NCBI GenBank assembly: GCA_963728475.1
Contig: CAVSKL010000002.1
Coordinates: 682,001 to 746,000, forward strand
DNA length: 64,000 nucleotides
Direction: 5' to 3'
Origin: CAVSKL01 sp963728475 [NCBI: Candidatus Eiseniibacteriota bacterium]
GTDB lineage: Bacteria; Eisenbacteria; RBG-16-71-46; JABDJR01
Made by a program: the position numbers and the translations under genes. The notes beneath the pieces were generated by a model. The model was given only the letters and a program-made list of their open reading frames with translations, was not told the DNA's origin and did not search any database. This document shows positions 43,929 through 52,740 of the stretch, in pieces. Within the stretch, counting starts at the first letter, position 1. Each line of letters opens with the position of its first letter.

Positions 43929-44848
43929 ACGCGGTCATCCCCGTGTTCAACGGGGCCGCGCTGGTGGCCGAGGCGATCGAGTCCGTCCTCGCCCAGACCG
44001 TACCTCCCACCGCGCTGATCGTGGTGGACGACGCCTCCACCGACGCCACCCCCCGGATCCTGGCCGGCTACGGCGACCGGATCCGGGTGGTCCGCCATCC
44101 GGTCAATCGCGGCCTGGCCGCCGCCCGCAATACCGGCATCGCCGCCGGGGACGCGCCCCTGGTCGGGTTCCTGGACCACGACGACGTGTGGCGGCCGCGG
44201 ATGGTGGAACGGCAGGCCGCCGAGTTCGCCGCCCATCCCGGCCTCGGCCTGTCCTATACCAGCCTGATCGACTGCGACGAGGCGCTCCGGCCCCTGGGCC
44301 CCCCCCGCCGGGTCCGCCGCCGGCGGGCGGAGCGGTTGTTCGAGGCGCTCTACCTGGAGGGCTTCCCCCTTCCCCCCAGCACCGTGTTCATGCGGCGAAC
44401 GGTTTTCGGGCGGGCCGGGCTCTTCGACGAGACCATGCGGAAGAAGGAGGACTTCGAGTACTGGCTGCGAGTGGCCATGGTCGTCCCCGTTTCCGCCCTC
44501 GACGAGCCCCTGGCGCTGCGGCGGGTCCACGCCGCCTCGCTCACCCGCGCCACCGCCCCCGAGGAGAACCTCCGCTTCGACGCCCTCTGCTTCCGCCGCT
44601 GCGCCGAGGCCGCCGCCCGCCTGGGGGTCGCGCTTCCCCTGCCGGTGGAGGAACGGATCCGGCTGGGGCAGCGGCGCCGCTATCGCGAGTTCCTCCGATG
44701 GGGGGAACCGGAGGCCGCCGCCTACTACCGGAGGGTCCTCGAGGAGGCGGGGGCGCTCACCGCCGGGGACCGGGCCGCGGCCGCGGCGATCCGGCTGGAG
44801 TCGGCGCTCCGCGCGGCCGCCCGCGCCCTGCTCCGGCGGCGCCCCTGA
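43904..44848 (+). CDS. GT2-family glycosyltransferase
   Basis: Product of 314 residues from a GTG (43904) with GGAG 8 nt upstream, inside the end of the flippase gene. RVDAVIPVFNGAALVAEAIESVLAQ, IVVDDASTDATP, NRGLAAARNTGI and FLDHDDVWRP form the nucleotide-sugar and metal-binding GT-A core. KKEDFEYWLRVAM holds the likely catalytic Glu-Asp. The last 60 residues are helical and arginine-rich, perhaps for membrane contact. It probably adds a sugar to the unit exported by the flippase. Confidence 0.92.
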   Translation: MDPQIERVDAVIPVFNGAALVAEAIESVLAQTVPPTALIVVDDASTDATPRILAGYGDRIRVVRHPVNRGLAAARNTGIAAGDAPLVGFLDHDDVWRPRMVERQAAEFAAHPGLGLSYTSLIDCDEALRPLGPPRRVRRRRAERLFEALYLEGFPLPPSTVFMRRTVFGRAGLFDETMRKKEDFEYWLRVAMVVPVSALDEPLALRRVHAASLTRATAPEENLRFDALCFRRCAEAAARLGVALPLPVEERIRLGQRRRYREFLRWGEPEAAAYYRRVLEEAGALTAGDRAAAAAIRLESALRAAARALLRRRP

Positions 44849-44851
44849 CCG

Positions 44852-46201
44852 TCAGGGACGGCCGGGCGCCTCGATCGCGTTGACGGCGAAGCGGTACTTC
44901 CCCGAGGCCTCGGGGGCGATGCGATCCACCGGCTCGATGTCGTAAGCCATCCCCTCCCCGAAGCGCTCCCGGACCAGGGAGGCGATGCGCGCCCGGCCGG
45001 CGCCGCCGAAGTCGGGGGCGAGGACCAGCCGGAGCCGGAGGTGGTCGCGGCGGTCCTGGATGATCTGCACCTGCTCCACCCCCGGGATCAGGGTGGCGAA
45101 GTTCTCGGTGAGCGAGATCCCCGAGACCAGCCTCCCGTCCAGGGTGCGCAGGTAGTCGGCGATCCGCCCCGCCACCGTCTCCAGCCGCGGATAGGTGCGC
45201 CCGCAGGGGCAGGGTCCGGCGGCGGGGACCGCGCGATCCCCCACCTCGTACCGGATGAACGGCATCGCCCGGTTGGTGAGATCGGTGACCAGCACCCGCC
45301 CTTCTCCCGAGCCCGGGCGATCCTCGTCCACCTCCACCACCAGGGTGTCTCCGTTCACGTGGAGCCCCCGGTGGGCTTCACACTCGCTGGCGATGAGACT
45401 TACCTCCTCGCAGCCGTAGCGATCGAAGACCGGGATGCCGAACGCCTCCTCCACCCCCTTCCGTTCGTGGGGGCGGAGGACCATGGCGGTGCTGAGAGCC
45501 GCCTTGAGGGACACCGGCGGCCGCGGGCGCGCGCTCCAGTGGCGCGCGAAAAGGTAGAGGGAGTGGGCGTGGCCGAAGAGCAGGGTGGGCCGGCGGCGCA
45601 CGACCTCGTCCGCGAAGGCCTCCATCGTCTCCCCGTCCATGGCCAGCGTGTCCAGGTAGAAGAGCCGCTCCAGGAAGCGGTTCCGGAATCTTTCCCGCGC
45701 GGTGCGGGGGAGCACCGGGTTGCCCCAGATCATGGCCGAGGGCTCGCCCAGCCGCCACCCCGTCCACTCGTCCCGCCAGAGCATCACCCCGCGTTTCCAC
45801 TGCACCGAGCCGTCGTCCACCTGGAAGTGCAGCGAGACCCCGGTGGAGCCGGAGGTCTTCTTGGGGTGGACGGCCCCGCGAAAGCTTCGGGCCCGGAGCG
45901 CGTCCGCGTGCGCCCGCACCTCCGCTTTGGTGAGCACGGGGAGCCGGGCGAGGTCGTCCCATCCGCGGAGATCGCCCGGCTGGAAGCCCGCCTCGCGGAA
46001 GCGCCGGGCGTAGAACGGGGATTGGCGCCCGGCGTAGTCCACCATGGCGCGGAGCCGCGCCAGCTGGCGCTCCCGCCGGAGCTCGGGATCGATGCGGGCG
46101 TCACGCTCCAGGCGGGCGGCGATCCGGATGTACGGAGAGCGCTCCTTCACCGCCCACAGCGGGGCGATCACGCGGCGGAAGAAGGCCCGGGAAAGCGACA
46201 T
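44852..46201 (-). CDS. Phenylacetate-CoA-ligase-like adenylate-forming protein (CapK/PaaK family)
   Basis: Product of 449 residues. KKTSGSTGVSLHFQVD is the adenylate-forming P-loop. FDRYGCEEVSLIASECEAHRGLHVN and VLVTDLTNRAMPFIRYEVGDRA complete the domain, and CPCGRTYPRLETVAGRIADYL leads to the small C-terminal domain with Lys in SGKYRFAVN. Members near polysaccharide loci are often called CapK and are thought to activate an acyl or amino acid for glycan modification. The gene is convergent with the GT2 gene (3 bp apart) and follows dapB on the other strand. Confidence 0.88.
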   Translation of the reverse strand: MSLSRAFFRRVIAPLWAVKERSPYIRIAARLERDARIDPELRRERQLARLRAMVDYAGRQSPFYARRFREAGFQPGDLRGWDDLARLPVLTKAEVRAHADALRARSFRGAVHPKKTSGSTGVSLHFQVDDGSVQWKRGVMLWRDEWTGWRLGEPSAMIWGNPVLPRTARERFRNRFLERLFYLDTLAMDGETMEAFADEVVRRRPTLLFGHAHSLYLFARHWSARPRPPVSLKAALSTAMVLRPHERKGVEEAFGIPVFDRYGCEEVSLIASECEAHRGLHVNGDTLVVEVDEDRPGSGEGRVLVTDLTNRAMPFIRYEVGDRAVPAAGPCPCGRTYPRLETVAGRIADYLRTLDGRLVSGISLTENFATLIPGVEQVQIIQDRRDHLRLRLVLAPDFGGAGRARIASLVRERFGEGMAYDIEPVDRIAPEASGKYRFAVNAIEAPGRP

Positions 46202-46210
46202 GGTCCGCGG

Positions 46211-46948
46211 CTATCCGGCGGGAGGGGCGAGCCCCAGAACCTCGTCCATGCCGTACCGCCCGGCGGGGGCGGCGGCGGCGAAGCGGGCGGCGAGCACCGC
46301 TCCGCGGGCGAAGGCCCGGCGGCTGAACGCGCGATGGGTGAAGACCAGCTCCTCCTCGGCGCCGGATAAGAACACCCGGTGCTCCCCCACCACGCCGCCC
46401 TGGCGGAGCGATACCACCGCCGCCTCCGATCCCGCGGCCTCCATCTCCGCGCGGAGGAGCTTGGCGGTGCCGCTGGGAGCGTCCTGCTTCTGCCGGTGAT
46501 GGCGTTCGAGGATGCCCACGTCCCAGACCGGTCCCCGCGCCCGGAGCACCTCCCCCAGGGCCCGGCGCAGGAGCGCCACCCCGGGGCTGAAGTTGGGGGC
46601 CACCACCACCGCCACCCGCTCCGAGGCCTCGGCGAGGGCCGCCTGGCCGTCGGGGTCGAGCCCGGTGGTGCCGACCACCAGGGGCCGGCCGGCCGCGGCC
46701 GCCGCCCGCACCCGGGAGCCGGCGTCCAGCGGCAAGGCCACCTCCACCACCACCGCATCGGGGCAGCCGCGGAGCGCGGACTTCACGTCCAGGAAGCAGG
46801 CGGGGTCGCCGGGAAGGGGGCGGAGCACCTTGCTCCGGGTCACCACCCGCACCACCGCGACCGTCTCGTCCCCGGCGGCGGTCTCCAGGATCGCGGTCCC
46901 CATCCTTCCGCTGCCTCCGATCACCACCAGCGCCACCGGGCCGGTCAT
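46211..46948 (-). CDS. dapB: 4-hydroxy-tetrahydrodipicolinate reductase
   Basis: Product of 245 residues. The ATG overlaps the asd stop (ATGA), with GGAGG upstream. VIGGSGRMGTAI is the nucleotide-binding loop, GTTGLDPDGQ the catalytic-domain start, and LERHHRQKQDAPSGTAKLL the family signature with the catalytic His and Lys. It reduces dihydrodipicolinate towards meso-diaminopimelate and lysine. It is paired with asd, the step two reactions earlier; dapA is not in the window. Confidence 0.94.
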   Translation of the reverse strand: MTGPVALVVIGGSGRMGTAILETAAGDETVAVVRVVTRSKVLRPLPGDPACFLDVKSALRGCPDAVVVEVALPLDAGSRVRAAAAAGRPLVVGTTGLDPDGQAALAEASERVAVVVAPNFSPGVALLRRALGEVLRARGPVWDVGILERHHRQKQDAPSGTAKLLRAEMEAAGSEAAVVSLRQGGVVGEHRVFLSGAEEELVFTHRAFSRRAFARGAVLAARFAAAAPAGRYGMDEVLGLAPPAG

Positions 46949-47976
46949 CGGTTCCTCCCCGGGTCCCATCGCCCCGAGTCCCACAAGCGCCGGGCGATCT
47001 GGAACGCGTTCAGGGCCGCACCCTTGAGCAGGTTGTCGGCGACCACCCACAGGCAGAGCCCGCGAGGATCGGCGGGGTCGCGCCGCACCCGGCCCACGAA
47101 CACCTCGTCCCGGCCCGCCGCGTCGCGGGCCAGGGGATAGACCGCTCCGGCGGGATCGTCGCGCACGGCGATCCCCGCCGCGGCCAGGAGTTCCCGCGCC
47201 CGCGCGGGCTCCGGCGCGCGTTCGAAGGCGGCCCACACCGCCTCGCTGTGGCCGCGAAAGACCGGTACCCGCACGCAGACCGCGCTCACCGCCAGCTCCG
47301 GAAGATCCAGGATGCGCCGGGTCTCGTCCCGCATCTTCCTCTCCTCCTGGCTCTCCCCGGTCTCGTCGAAGGCGCCGATGTGAGGAAGCACGTTGAAGGC
47401 GATCGGATGCGGGAAGATCCCGCCCGGCTCGGCGGCGTCGTCGAGGAGGGCCCGGGTGGCGCGGCGAAGCTCGTCCATGGCCCGGGCCCCCGCCCCCGAC
47501 ACCGACTGGTAGGTGGCCACCCGCACTCCGGCCAGTCCCCACTCGCGGTGGAGGGGGGCCAGCGCCGCCACCATCTGGATGGTGGAGCAGTTCGGGTTGG
47601 CGATGATCCCGGCGGGGTCGCGCAGCCGGTCCCCGTTCACCTCGGGCACCACCAGGGGGCAGGCGGGGTCGGCGCGGAAGGCGCTGGAATTGTCGATCAC
47701 GACGCCGCCGGCGGCGGCGAAACGGGGAGCCCATTCGCGGCTCACCGAGGCGCCGGCCGAGGCCAGCACCAGGTCGGCGGGGGCGAAGTGGTCCCCGTCC
47801 AGGGGTTCGCAACGGACCGGTTCGCCCCGGAAGAGAAGTTCGGAGCCCGCCGAGCGCGGGGAGGTGTAGGCGCGGATGCCGGCCACCGGAAGCCCGGCCC
47901 AGCCCTCCAGCAGGCGCCACATCTCCCGTCCCACCGCACCGGTCGCGCCCAGGACGGCCAGCCGGAGCGGGGTCAC
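46945..47976 (-). CDS. asd: Aspartate-semialdehyde dehydrogenase
   Basis: Product of 343 residues from a GTG overlapping the previous stop (GTGA). LAVLGATGAVGREMWRLLE is the NADP loop. ANPNCSTIQM holds the catalytic Cys at about 130, and HIGAFDETGESQEERKMRDETRRIL contains the substrate-binding Glu and His residues. VRVPVFRGHSEAVW is also conserved. It makes aspartate semialdehyde, the branch point to lysine, diaminopimelate, threonine and methionine. The coupling to dapB downstream and to envelope proteins upstream suggests that wall-precursor supply is tuned with envelope assembly; this is inference. Confidence 0.95.
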   Translation of the reverse strand: MTPLRLAVLGATGAVGREMWRLLEGWAGLPVAGIRAYTSPRSAGSELLFRGEPVRCEPLDGDHFAPADLVLASAGASVSREWAPRFAAAGGVVIDNSSAFRADPACPLVVPEVNGDRLRDPAGIIANPNCSTIQMVAALAPLHREWGLAGVRVATYQSVSGAGARAMDELRRATRALLDDAAEPGGIFPHPIAFNVLPHIGAFDETGESQEERKMRDETRRILDLPELAVSAVCVRVPVFRGHSEAVWAAFERAPEPARARELLAAAGIAVRDDPAGAVYPLARDAAGRDEVFVGRVRRDPADPRGLCLWVVADNLLKGAALNAFQIARRLWDSGRWDPGRNR

Positions 47977-50030
47977 GGCGACACGAAGCCCGCGCGGCCG
48001 ATGCCCATGTTCCCCGCCTCGTCGAAGGCGCGCACCAGCACCACGTGGTCGCCGGCGGGGAGCGCCCCGAGGTCCAGCCGGATGGTCTCGTCGGGCATGT
48101 CGGGGATTCCGTCCGCCGGGAAGATCTGCCGCCACTCCCGTCCGTCGAGCGCCATCTCCAAGCGCCCGATGGGGCTTGCCGCGTCGTGGGCGGCCCCGGT
48201 CAGCGTCGTTCCCGACACCGCCAGCTGCCTCACCTCGGGCGGGGTGTTGTCCACCAGGAAGGGCTCGGTGGCGCGGTAGGCGCTGTCCGCCTGCCCCGGC
48301 GGGTTCGCGTCCCGGTCCGAGGCCACCAGCCGGAGCAGGTACCACCCGTCGGGGACGGTGGCGCTGTCCCACACCCAGGGGGTGGAGGTGAGCCCTCCCC
48401 GGAGAGGCTTCCACGCCGCTTCCCCCTGCCCCCGGATCTCCACCCGGTAGCGCAGGGGATCGCCGTTGGGATCGTCCGCCTTCCAGGTCACCGTGCGGTA
48501 CCGTCGCGCCCACGCCGACTGGTCGGCGGCGGCGGGGGTCTGGGGGTTCCGGTTCTGCGGGACCTGAAACTCCACGTGCACGCCCCCCGCCAGATCCTGG
48601 GTGAGGGAGGCGGGCTGGCCGCGGTCCCAGGACAGATCGAGGTCCGCCCCCAGATCGCTCACCGAAACCTCGCTCACCTGGGGCGCGAGGTTGGCGGGGA
48701 GGTAGGCCACGCTCACCCCCTGGACCCGGGCGCCGGGATCGGAAAGGGTCAGCCTCCACTGGAGGAAACGCGCGGCCGGGCTCGCCACCGGCCCCCGGCC
48801 ACCGGCCAGCGCCACCCCCGCCCAGTCGCTCCAGGCCTTGTCCGGGGACTTGGTGTTTCCGCTCCGGGTCTCCACCGCCACCCCGGAATTGTCCCCCCCG
48901 GGGGTGAGGGTGAGCGCGCCCCACCGGGCATCGCCTCCCGCGTCCTCGGGATCGGGGAGGACGCGCCCCCGGTAGGCGCCGGGACCCGGCACCCGGTACA
49001 CCTTGCCCAGCCCCCCGGTCCCGATGAACCGGTGGGCGGGATCGTCGAGGAGGGCGCACAGGACCTGGGGCTCGGTGACCTTCACCTCCTCCATCCAGCT
49101 CGAGGGCGGGCCGGGGCGGACCATCACCACCGCCCCCGATCCGCTGTCCGATCCGGTGGTCACCCACAGGGATCCGTCGCGGTCGGCGAACAGGTCGTAG
49201 ACGAAGCCGCCCAGGCTCTGCCACACCCGCTCCACCCCGCCGGCGGCGTTCCGGCGGTAGAGTTTCCCCTGCCCTCCGGAGTCGCCGGGGTTGGCCAGGA
49301 AGAAGATGCTGCCGTCGGCGAGGAGCACCGGCGCCCGGAGCTCGGGCTCGTCGGCGTCGTAGAGCACCGAGGCGCTTCCGTCCGTGCCCACCTGGTAAAG
49401 GCGGCCCGGCGACTCGGTGGTGGCGAGCCAGCCCCCGTTCCGGGGCAGTAGGCCGGTGACGTGGGTGGCGCCGAGGTCGGCCACCACCTCGACCCGGTTG
49501 TCGCCGAGGAGCCGGTAGATCTTACCGGAGCCGCCGGTGGTGAACACCGCGCCCCCGCCCCCGGCGGGGAGGATCCGCCAGATGTAAGTCTCGGGGGTGT
49601 CGGCCACCGGCACCGCTTCCTTGCCCCGTAGCCGGTAGAGCACGCCGTCGGGGGCGGTGCCGAGGAGGACCGCGCCGGAGCCGTCGCGCCCGAGCGCGGT
49701 GATCTCGGGCTGGATCACCCGGGCCGCCGGCTCCGCCTTCCCCGAGGGGCCGATGCGGTAGAGGATGCCGTCGTCGCCGGTGGCGGCGAGCACGTCCTTT
49801 CCGTCGCGCAGGAGCGCCCATACCGTGGACCCGGAAACCCCCTCCACCGGTTCCACCGCCAGGGACATCCCCACCGCGCCTTCGCTGGTGATCCCCACCG
49901 AATCGCGCTCGGTGGTCCGCCACCCGTCGACCCCGGTGGTCTGCCAGTTCCGGGGCGAGACCGCGCCCGCTCCCCCCGGATAGGCGAGGGCCGCGGCGAG
50001 GACGAGGAGGATGGCCGGCGTCTTCTTCAT
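47973..50030 (-). CDS. Secreted beta-propeller protein with FN3-like C-terminus
   Basis: Product of 685 residues from the ATG at 50028-50030. The signal peptide AILLVLAAALAYPGGAGA is followed by about six propeller-type blades (DVLAATGDDGILYRIGPSGK, VLLGTAPDGVLYRL, AVFTTGGSGKIYRLL, GGWLATTESPGRLYQVG, DGSLWVTTGSDSGSGAVV). From about residue 460 come beta-sandwich modules (TVTWKADDPNGDPLRYRVEIRG, IGRLEMALDGREWRQIFPAD). There is no obvious catalytic site. The likely function is protein or glycan binding on the cell surface. It sits between the S55 peptidase and asd in one coupled operon. Confidence 0.85.
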   Translation of the reverse strand: MKKTPAILLVLAAALAYPGGAGAVSPRNWQTTGVDGWRTTERDSVGITSEGAVGMSLAVEPVEGVSGSTVWALLRDGKDVLAATGDDGILYRIGPSGKAEPAARVIQPEITALGRDGSGAVLLGTAPDGVLYRLRGKEAVPVADTPETYIWRILPAGGGGAVFTTGGSGKIYRLLGDNRVEVVADLGATHVTGLLPRNGGWLATTESPGRLYQVGTDGSASVLYDADEPELRAPVLLADGSIFFLANPGDSGGQGKLYRRNAAGGVERVWQSLGGFVYDLFADRDGSLWVTTGSDSGSGAVVMVRPGPPSSWMEEVKVTEPQVLCALLDDPAHRFIGTGGLGKVYRVPGPGAYRGRVLPDPEDAGGDARWGALTLTPGGDNSGVAVETRSGNTKSPDKAWSDWAGVALAGGRGPVASPAARFLQWRLTLSDPGARVQGVSVAYLPANLAPQVSEVSVSDLGADLDLSWDRGQPASLTQDLAGGVHVEFQVPQNRNPQTPAAADQSAWARRYRTVTWKADDPNGDPLRYRVEIRGQGEAAWKPLRGGLTSTPWVWDSATVPDGWYLLRLVASDRDANPPGQADSAYRATEPFLVDNTPPEVRQLAVSGTTLTGAAHDAASPIGRLEMALDGREWRQIFPADGIPDMPDETIRLDLGALPAGDHVVLVRAFDEAGNMGIGRAGFVSP

Positions 50031-50056
50031 TCCGTTTCGATCCCTTCCCGCCCCGA

Positions 50057-51886
50057 TCAGCGCGAGGCTTCCACGTTGAAGCTCAACGATTGGCATCCCA
50101 GGAGCATCTTGTCCAGGGTCTCGCGGCGGACCGCGACCATGCCGGCGCCGGTCTGGGTCACGCGCCCGGTGGTGAGAGGGCTGGCGACCGCGGACTTGAG
50201 CGAGGCGGGCAGTCCCGGAAGCTCCCGTCCCGCCACCACCGGATCCTTGGTTCCGGCGTCCAGGACCCGGAGGACCAGGGTGTTGTAGGGGGTGGCGGAG
50301 CTGAGCATGCGCAGCAGCTCGTCCAGCGACTCCGGATCGAACCGCCCCGGGGCCCGCGCCTCCTCCAGTTGCCCGTCCCCCTGCCCGTCGCAGACGAAGA
50401 GCCGGTACGCCCCCGGAGCCAGGTCCCGGGGAAGGGTGATCGCGGTGTGATAGGGCCGGGTCGCGCCCCGGAAGTCGCGGAACCACACGGTCACCCCCAG
50501 CGGGGACCCGGGGGTATGGGGTCCGGAATCGAGGCTGAGGCGGTCGAGAAAGGCGGCGCGGATGCTGTCGGTGACCGTGGCCTGGACGTCCACCCCGCTC
50601 AGGGTGACGGTCTCGAACGGGTTGCCGTAGACCAGTCCGACCAGGCGCGCGACCTCCCCCGCGAACGAGGTGGGAGGCGCGAAACCGGCGATGGTGTTGT
50701 GGGAGGTGACGGAGCGGCCGTCGGCCAGGCGCACGGTGGTGCGGACCCGGAGGGTGTTGCTTCCCGAGGCCCACCCCAGCGACTCCATGCCGTTGGAGGC
50801 CACCACTCCGGCCAGGGCCGGGGTGAGCCCCTCCGCGTCCAGCACCTCGAAGTGGAGCTTCACCGCGCGGTCGCCGAAGGCCAGGTCCACGTTCACCGGG
50901 ATCATCTTGGGGGCGGCGCCCAGCTCCCCCATCACCCCGGACTGGTAGTCGCGGGTGATCGCGCCCACCGGGGCGCCCACCACCCCCATCTTGAACGAGA
51001 TCGAGAGCCGCGGGAGCACGGTGATGATGCGGGCCGGGGTCATGGGGTATGCGCTGGGGCCTCGGTCCATCATGGGGTGGCCGAAGGCCAGCACCCGGGC
51101 CCCGTCGGTCCAGGTCACGGTGCCGATGGCGGCAATCTGGGCGTCCCCCCGGACCAGTTCCACCCCCACCGCGCTCCCCGGCTCCAGGGGGGCGTGATCC
51201 GAGGCGCTGTCCGCCCCCACCGCGCCCCCGGCCACCGGGAGGAATCCAAGCCGGTCGAGGAGGTCCTCGGCCTGGGATCCGGCCCGGCCCGAGAACCCGC
51301 TCACCGCCACCGGCACCCGCAGGGGCCGGAGGTCCCCGGCGGAGGGCCCGGAACCGGGACCGGCGAGCACGTCCAGCGCCTCGTCGTCGCGGGCGGCCAG
51401 AAGCTTCCGCCAGCTGTCGGGGGCGGTCGCCCCCTCGGCCCGGCCCCCGCCCGGGGGAGCCGCCCGGCGGTCGCCGATCTCGAGCATGTTCCGGATGGGG
51501 GTAATGCCGGTGATCGGATCCGAGGAGAAGGGCCAGCCGTAGGCCAGCGCGCCGATGAGCCGGCCGTCCACGTAGATCGGGCTTCCGCTCATGCCCGCGA
51601 TCACCCCGGCTTTTTCCAGCCCCTGGCCGGAGATCCGGGCCAGGATCATCTCCCCGTGAGGGGTGGAGGTGGGCATCACCCCCAGGATCTCGACCCCGAA
51701 TTCCTGGATGTCGGTGCCCTGGAACACCGAACGGCCGGTCCCCTTCATGCCCGGCTTGATCTCGTCGAGATCCATGTAGCGGGAGGCATCCCAGCCCGGG
51801 GAGCGGGCGGGCCCGGCGGCCCGGACGGAGCCGGCCGCGGCGGAGAGCAGGAGCACGAGGAACGCGAAGGCGGCGCGAATCCTCAT
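50057..51886 (-). CDS. SpoIVB-type (S55) serine peptidase domain protein
   Basis: Product of 609 residues. The ATG overlaps the upstream TPR stop (ATGA). After the signal peptide come MDLDEIKPGMKGTGRSVFQG and IAGMSGSPIYVDGRLIGALAYG, in which the SGSP serine matches the S55 catalytic serine. AFGHPMMDRGPSAYPMT supplies a conserved His-Pro segment. Bacillus SpoIVB is a secreted signalling protease. Orthologues in other phyla are annotated as SpoIVB peptidase S55 domain proteins with unknown targets. The C-terminal 250 residues are a separate beta-rich region. Its place among envelope proteins suggests periplasmic processing. Confidence 0.88.
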   Translation of the reverse strand: MRIRAAFAFLVLLLSAAAGSVRAAGPARSPGWDASRYMDLDEIKPGMKGTGRSVFQGTDIQEFGVEILGVMPTSTPHGEMILARISGQGLEKAGVIAGMSGSPIYVDGRLIGALAYGWPFSSDPITGITPIRNMLEIGDRRAAPPGGGRAEGATAPDSWRKLLAARDDEALDVLAGPGSGPSAGDLRPLRVPVAVSGFSGRAGSQAEDLLDRLGFLPVAGGAVGADSASDHAPLEPGSAVGVELVRGDAQIAAIGTVTWTDGARVLAFGHPMMDRGPSAYPMTPARIITVLPRLSISFKMGVVGAPVGAITRDYQSGVMGELGAAPKMIPVNVDLAFGDRAVKLHFEVLDAEGLTPALAGVVASNGMESLGWASGSNTLRVRTTVRLADGRSVTSHNTIAGFAPPTSFAGEVARLVGLVYGNPFETVTLSGVDVQATVTDSIRAAFLDRLSLDSGPHTPGSPLGVTVWFRDFRGATRPYHTAITLPRDLAPGAYRLFVCDGQGDGQLEEARAPGRFDPESLDELLRMLSSATPYNTLVLRVLDAGTKDPVVAGRELPGLPASLKSAVASPLTTGRVTQTGAGMVAVRRETLDKMLLGCQSLSFNVEASR

Positions 51887-52740
51887 TGAGTCCCGGTGCT
51901 CTCCGCGTAGGCCTCCAGCCGCCGGATGTTGTCTACCAGGTCCTGGCGGGACGGATCGCGCTCCACCGCCTTGCGCCAGCGGTCCCGGGCCGCCTTGTAG
52001 AACTTGTGGTCGTAGTAGATCCAGCCCAGGTGTTCGTAGGCGGTGGGGTCCCGCTCGTCGCACTCCGCCGCCTTGTCGTAGGCGAGGATCGCCTCATTCA
52101 CGCTGTTCAGCTTCTCGTAGGCCAGCCCCAGGTTCAGCCAGGCGCGGGCGTCGGTGGAATCGATGGTGGTGGCGATCCGGTACTCGTCGACCGCCCGGTC
52201 CACCTTGCCCTGCTTGTAGAAGAGGTTGCCCAGGTTGATGTGGGTCTTGGAATAGAAGCCGTCCACGTCCACCGCCCGGTGATAGGCGGTCGAGGCCTCG
52301 TCGTAGCGCCCCAGACGGGTCAGGCAGATCCCGTAGTAGTTCCACACGTGGGCGTCGGAGGGCTCCAGCTCGGTGGCGCGCCGGTAGTGGACGAGCGCGC
52401 TGTCGGCGTCCCCCCGGTTCAGATACAGGTTCCCGATCGCCACCTCCACCGGGGCGGTGGGGGCTGCCGCGCGAAGCTGGTCCAGGGTCATGCCCAGGGG
52501 GACCGGGGCGGGCAGGGGGCCCTTGCCGGTATCGGGAGCGGCGGAAGTCGCAGGCGGCGGGGTCGCGACCTCGCCCGAGGCCGCGGACTCCGCCCCGCCG
52601 GCCTCGTCCCCGCTCCCCCCGCTTCGTCCGCAGCCGAACGCGGCCACCGCGGCGGCCAGCCCGGCCGCGGCCAGGAGCCGGAGCGCCGGGCCCAGGCGGC
52701 TAGAAATGGACTCGGAACGAGAGATTGGTGAAGAAGCCAC
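51883..52740 (-). CDS. TPR lipoprotein
   Basis: Product of 285 residues from the GTG at 52740, which overlaps the barrel gene by 41 bp. No ATG is available, and the next candidates (ATT or CTG near 52710-52690) are rarer. Residues about 17-38 form the signal peptide (LGPALRLLAAAGLAAAVAAFGC) with lipobox AAFGC. After a Ser/Pro/Gly linker, about five TPRs follow (LYLNRGDADSALVHYRRATEL, VWNYYGICLTRLGRYDEASTAYHRAV, INLGNLFYKQGKVDRAVDEY, AWLNLGLAYEKLNSVNEAILAY). Such lipoproteins act as assembly scaffolds in the periplasm. Confidence 0.85.
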   Translation of the reverse strand: MASSPISRSESISSRLGPALRLLAAAGLAAAVAAFGCGRSGGSGDEAGGAESAASGEVATPPPATSAAPDTGKGPLPAPVPLGMTLDQLRAAAPTAPVEVAIGNLYLNRGDADSALVHYRRATELEPSDAHVWNYYGICLTRLGRYDEASTAYHRAVDVDGFYSKTHINLGNLFYKQGKVDRAVDEYRIATTIDSTDARAWLNLGLAYEKLNSVNEAILAYDKAAECDERDPTAYEHLGWIYYDHKFYKAARDRWRKAVERDPSRQDLVDNIRRLEAYAESTGTQ